13,611 nt of DNA, taken from the NCBI GenBank assembly GCA_944338265.1, contig CALVLO010000022.1, positions 1 through 13,611 of the forward strand, written 5' to 3'. Numbering within the stretch: the first letter of the stretch is position 1; each line of letters begins with the position of its first letter. The DNA comes from an uncultured Clostridia bacterium. GTDB lineage: Bacteria; Bacillota; Clostridia; Christensenellales; Borkfalkiaceae. This document shows positions 13,009 to 13,611 of the stretch, in pieces. The notes below the pieces were generated by a model. The model had not been told where the DNA came from. It saw nothing but the letters and a program-made list of their open reading frames with translations, and made no database searches. Both the position numbers and the translations under genes were made by a program.

Positions 13009-13611
13009 ATGGACCCGAACGACGCAGCCGTGCAGGAAGCCGAGCGCGAAGAGGAACAGGAACAGCCCGAAAAATCGGTAAGTTCCGATCTCATCCGCGG
13101 GCATATCAATACCATCATCCTGCGCGCCCTCTACGACGGGGATAAATACGGCTACGAGATCATCGCCGAGATCGAGCGCAAGAGCCACGGGCAGTATTCA
13201 CTCAAACAACCCTCCCTTTACAGCGCGCTCAAACGCCTGGAAAAGGAAGGCTATGTCACATCTTATTGGGGAGGCTCCGTCGGCGGCGGCAGGCGCAAAT
13301 ATTTTTGCCTGACCGAAGCGGGCAAGCTCGTCTCCGAACAAAATCAATCGGAATGGGAATACTCCCGCACCGTCATCGACAGCCTCATCTCCGATAAGGA
13401 CTTCGATTTTTCCAACCCCGCCCCCACCTCGGTGAATATGCGGGTGCTGCGGGATACGACCTCGCGCGTGCCGCGCGGCGAGGGCGAAGATGAGGAGCTC
13501 GACTTTGAGCCCGCCTTTGACGACAGCGCCGCCCTGCAAAAAATGGAGAAGGAATTTTCCGAACGGCAGGCGCGGTTCAACGCCGAGGCGGCGCGCTTCG
13601 AAGAGGAAATG
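13009..13611 (+). CDS. PadR-family transcriptional regulator with long C-terminal extension (incomplete at window end)
   Basis: 201 codons are visible and the frame is still open at the window end. AAGGAGG (12994-13000) stands eight bases before the ATG. An acidic, Glu-rich N-terminal tail (1-26) precedes a PadR winged helix (about 27-108): IINTIILRALYDGDKYGYEI-like segment, SLKQPSLYSALKRLEKEGYV as recognition region, and GGGRRKYFCLTEAGK as the wing. PadR proteins normally end in a short dimerisation helix. Here a Pro- and Asp-rich linker (about 120-165) leads into a charged heptad-like helix (LQKMEKEFSERQARFNAEAARFEEEM) that continues past the window. The extension may serve oligomerisation or partner binding. 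The promoter carries palindromes fit for autoregulation, and the divergent ykvI-family gene is a likely target. The ligand is unknown. Confidence 0.9.
   Translation, partial: MDPNDAAVQEAEREEEQEQPEKSVSSDLIRGHINTIILRALYDGDKYGYEIIAEIERKSHGQYSLKQPSLYSALKRLEKEGYVTSYWGGSVGGGRRKYFCLTEAGKLVSEQNQSEWEYSRTVIDSLISDKDFDFSNPAPTSVNMRVLRDTTSRVPRGEGEDEELDFEPAFDDSAALQKMEKEFSERQARFNAEAARFEEEM

Overview
The window looks like a stretch of chromosome from a strictly anaerobic, fermentative, high-GC member of the Firmicutes (Clostridia or Christensenellales-like). Reasons: a Rex redox repressor next to a bifunctional AdhE and a group B-type [FeFe] hydrogenase, a small DUF1540 protein, a YkvI-family membrane protein, strong AGGAGG-type ribosome binding sites, consensus TTGACA/TATAAT promoters with 17-bp spacers, and strongly GC-biased third codon positions (which also produce many long spurious antisense frames). 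The placement is inferred from gene content, not from a search. No tRNA, rRNA, CRISPR array, insertion sequence or phage gene was seen.

Layout. Positions 1-880 (minus strand) hold the N-terminal part of a membrane-anchored, extracellular solute-binding-like protein and a 51-residue cysteine-rich DUF1540 protein with its own terminator. The DUF1540 gene is divergent from rplI (ribosomal protein L9, plus strand, 997-1443), and the two candidate -35 boxes overlap face to face. rplI and the following minus-strand operon converge on a bidirectional terminator near 1455-1484 and an unusual palindrome at 1499-1538.

Positions 1544-6503 form a minus-strand redox operon, transcribed rex, adhE, [FeFe] hydrogenase. 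A consensus promoter (6475-6503) is followed at once by a 24-base palindrome (6449-6472) covering the expected transcription start, the right place for Rex autoregulation. The adhE ribosome binding site lies inside the end of rex. Together the genes suggest an NADH/NAD+-sensing module that opens two electron sinks, ethanol and hydrogen. Upstream lies valS (valyl-tRNA synthetase, 6607-9234, minus strand) with its own promoter and terminator and no T-box.

Positions 9404-11967 (plus strand) form a three-gene ABC importer operon of the SsuABC/TauABC/ThiXYZ type: lipoprotein binding protein, ATPase, permease; the substrate cannot be told. Its permease gene overlaps by 159 bases, tail to tail, a minus-strand ykvI-family membrane protein gene (11809-12864). 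ykvI is divergent from a PadR-family regulator gene (13009 to the window end, incomplete), whose C-terminal half is long and probably coiled coil. The ykvI/padR intergenic region carries two ATGT-NNN-ACAT palindromes, one on the padR -10 box and one in a weak ykvI promoter. A close relative of the latter (21 of 24 bases identical) occurs 11 kb away between rplI and the hydrogenase gene. This repeated motif is the least expected signal in the window.
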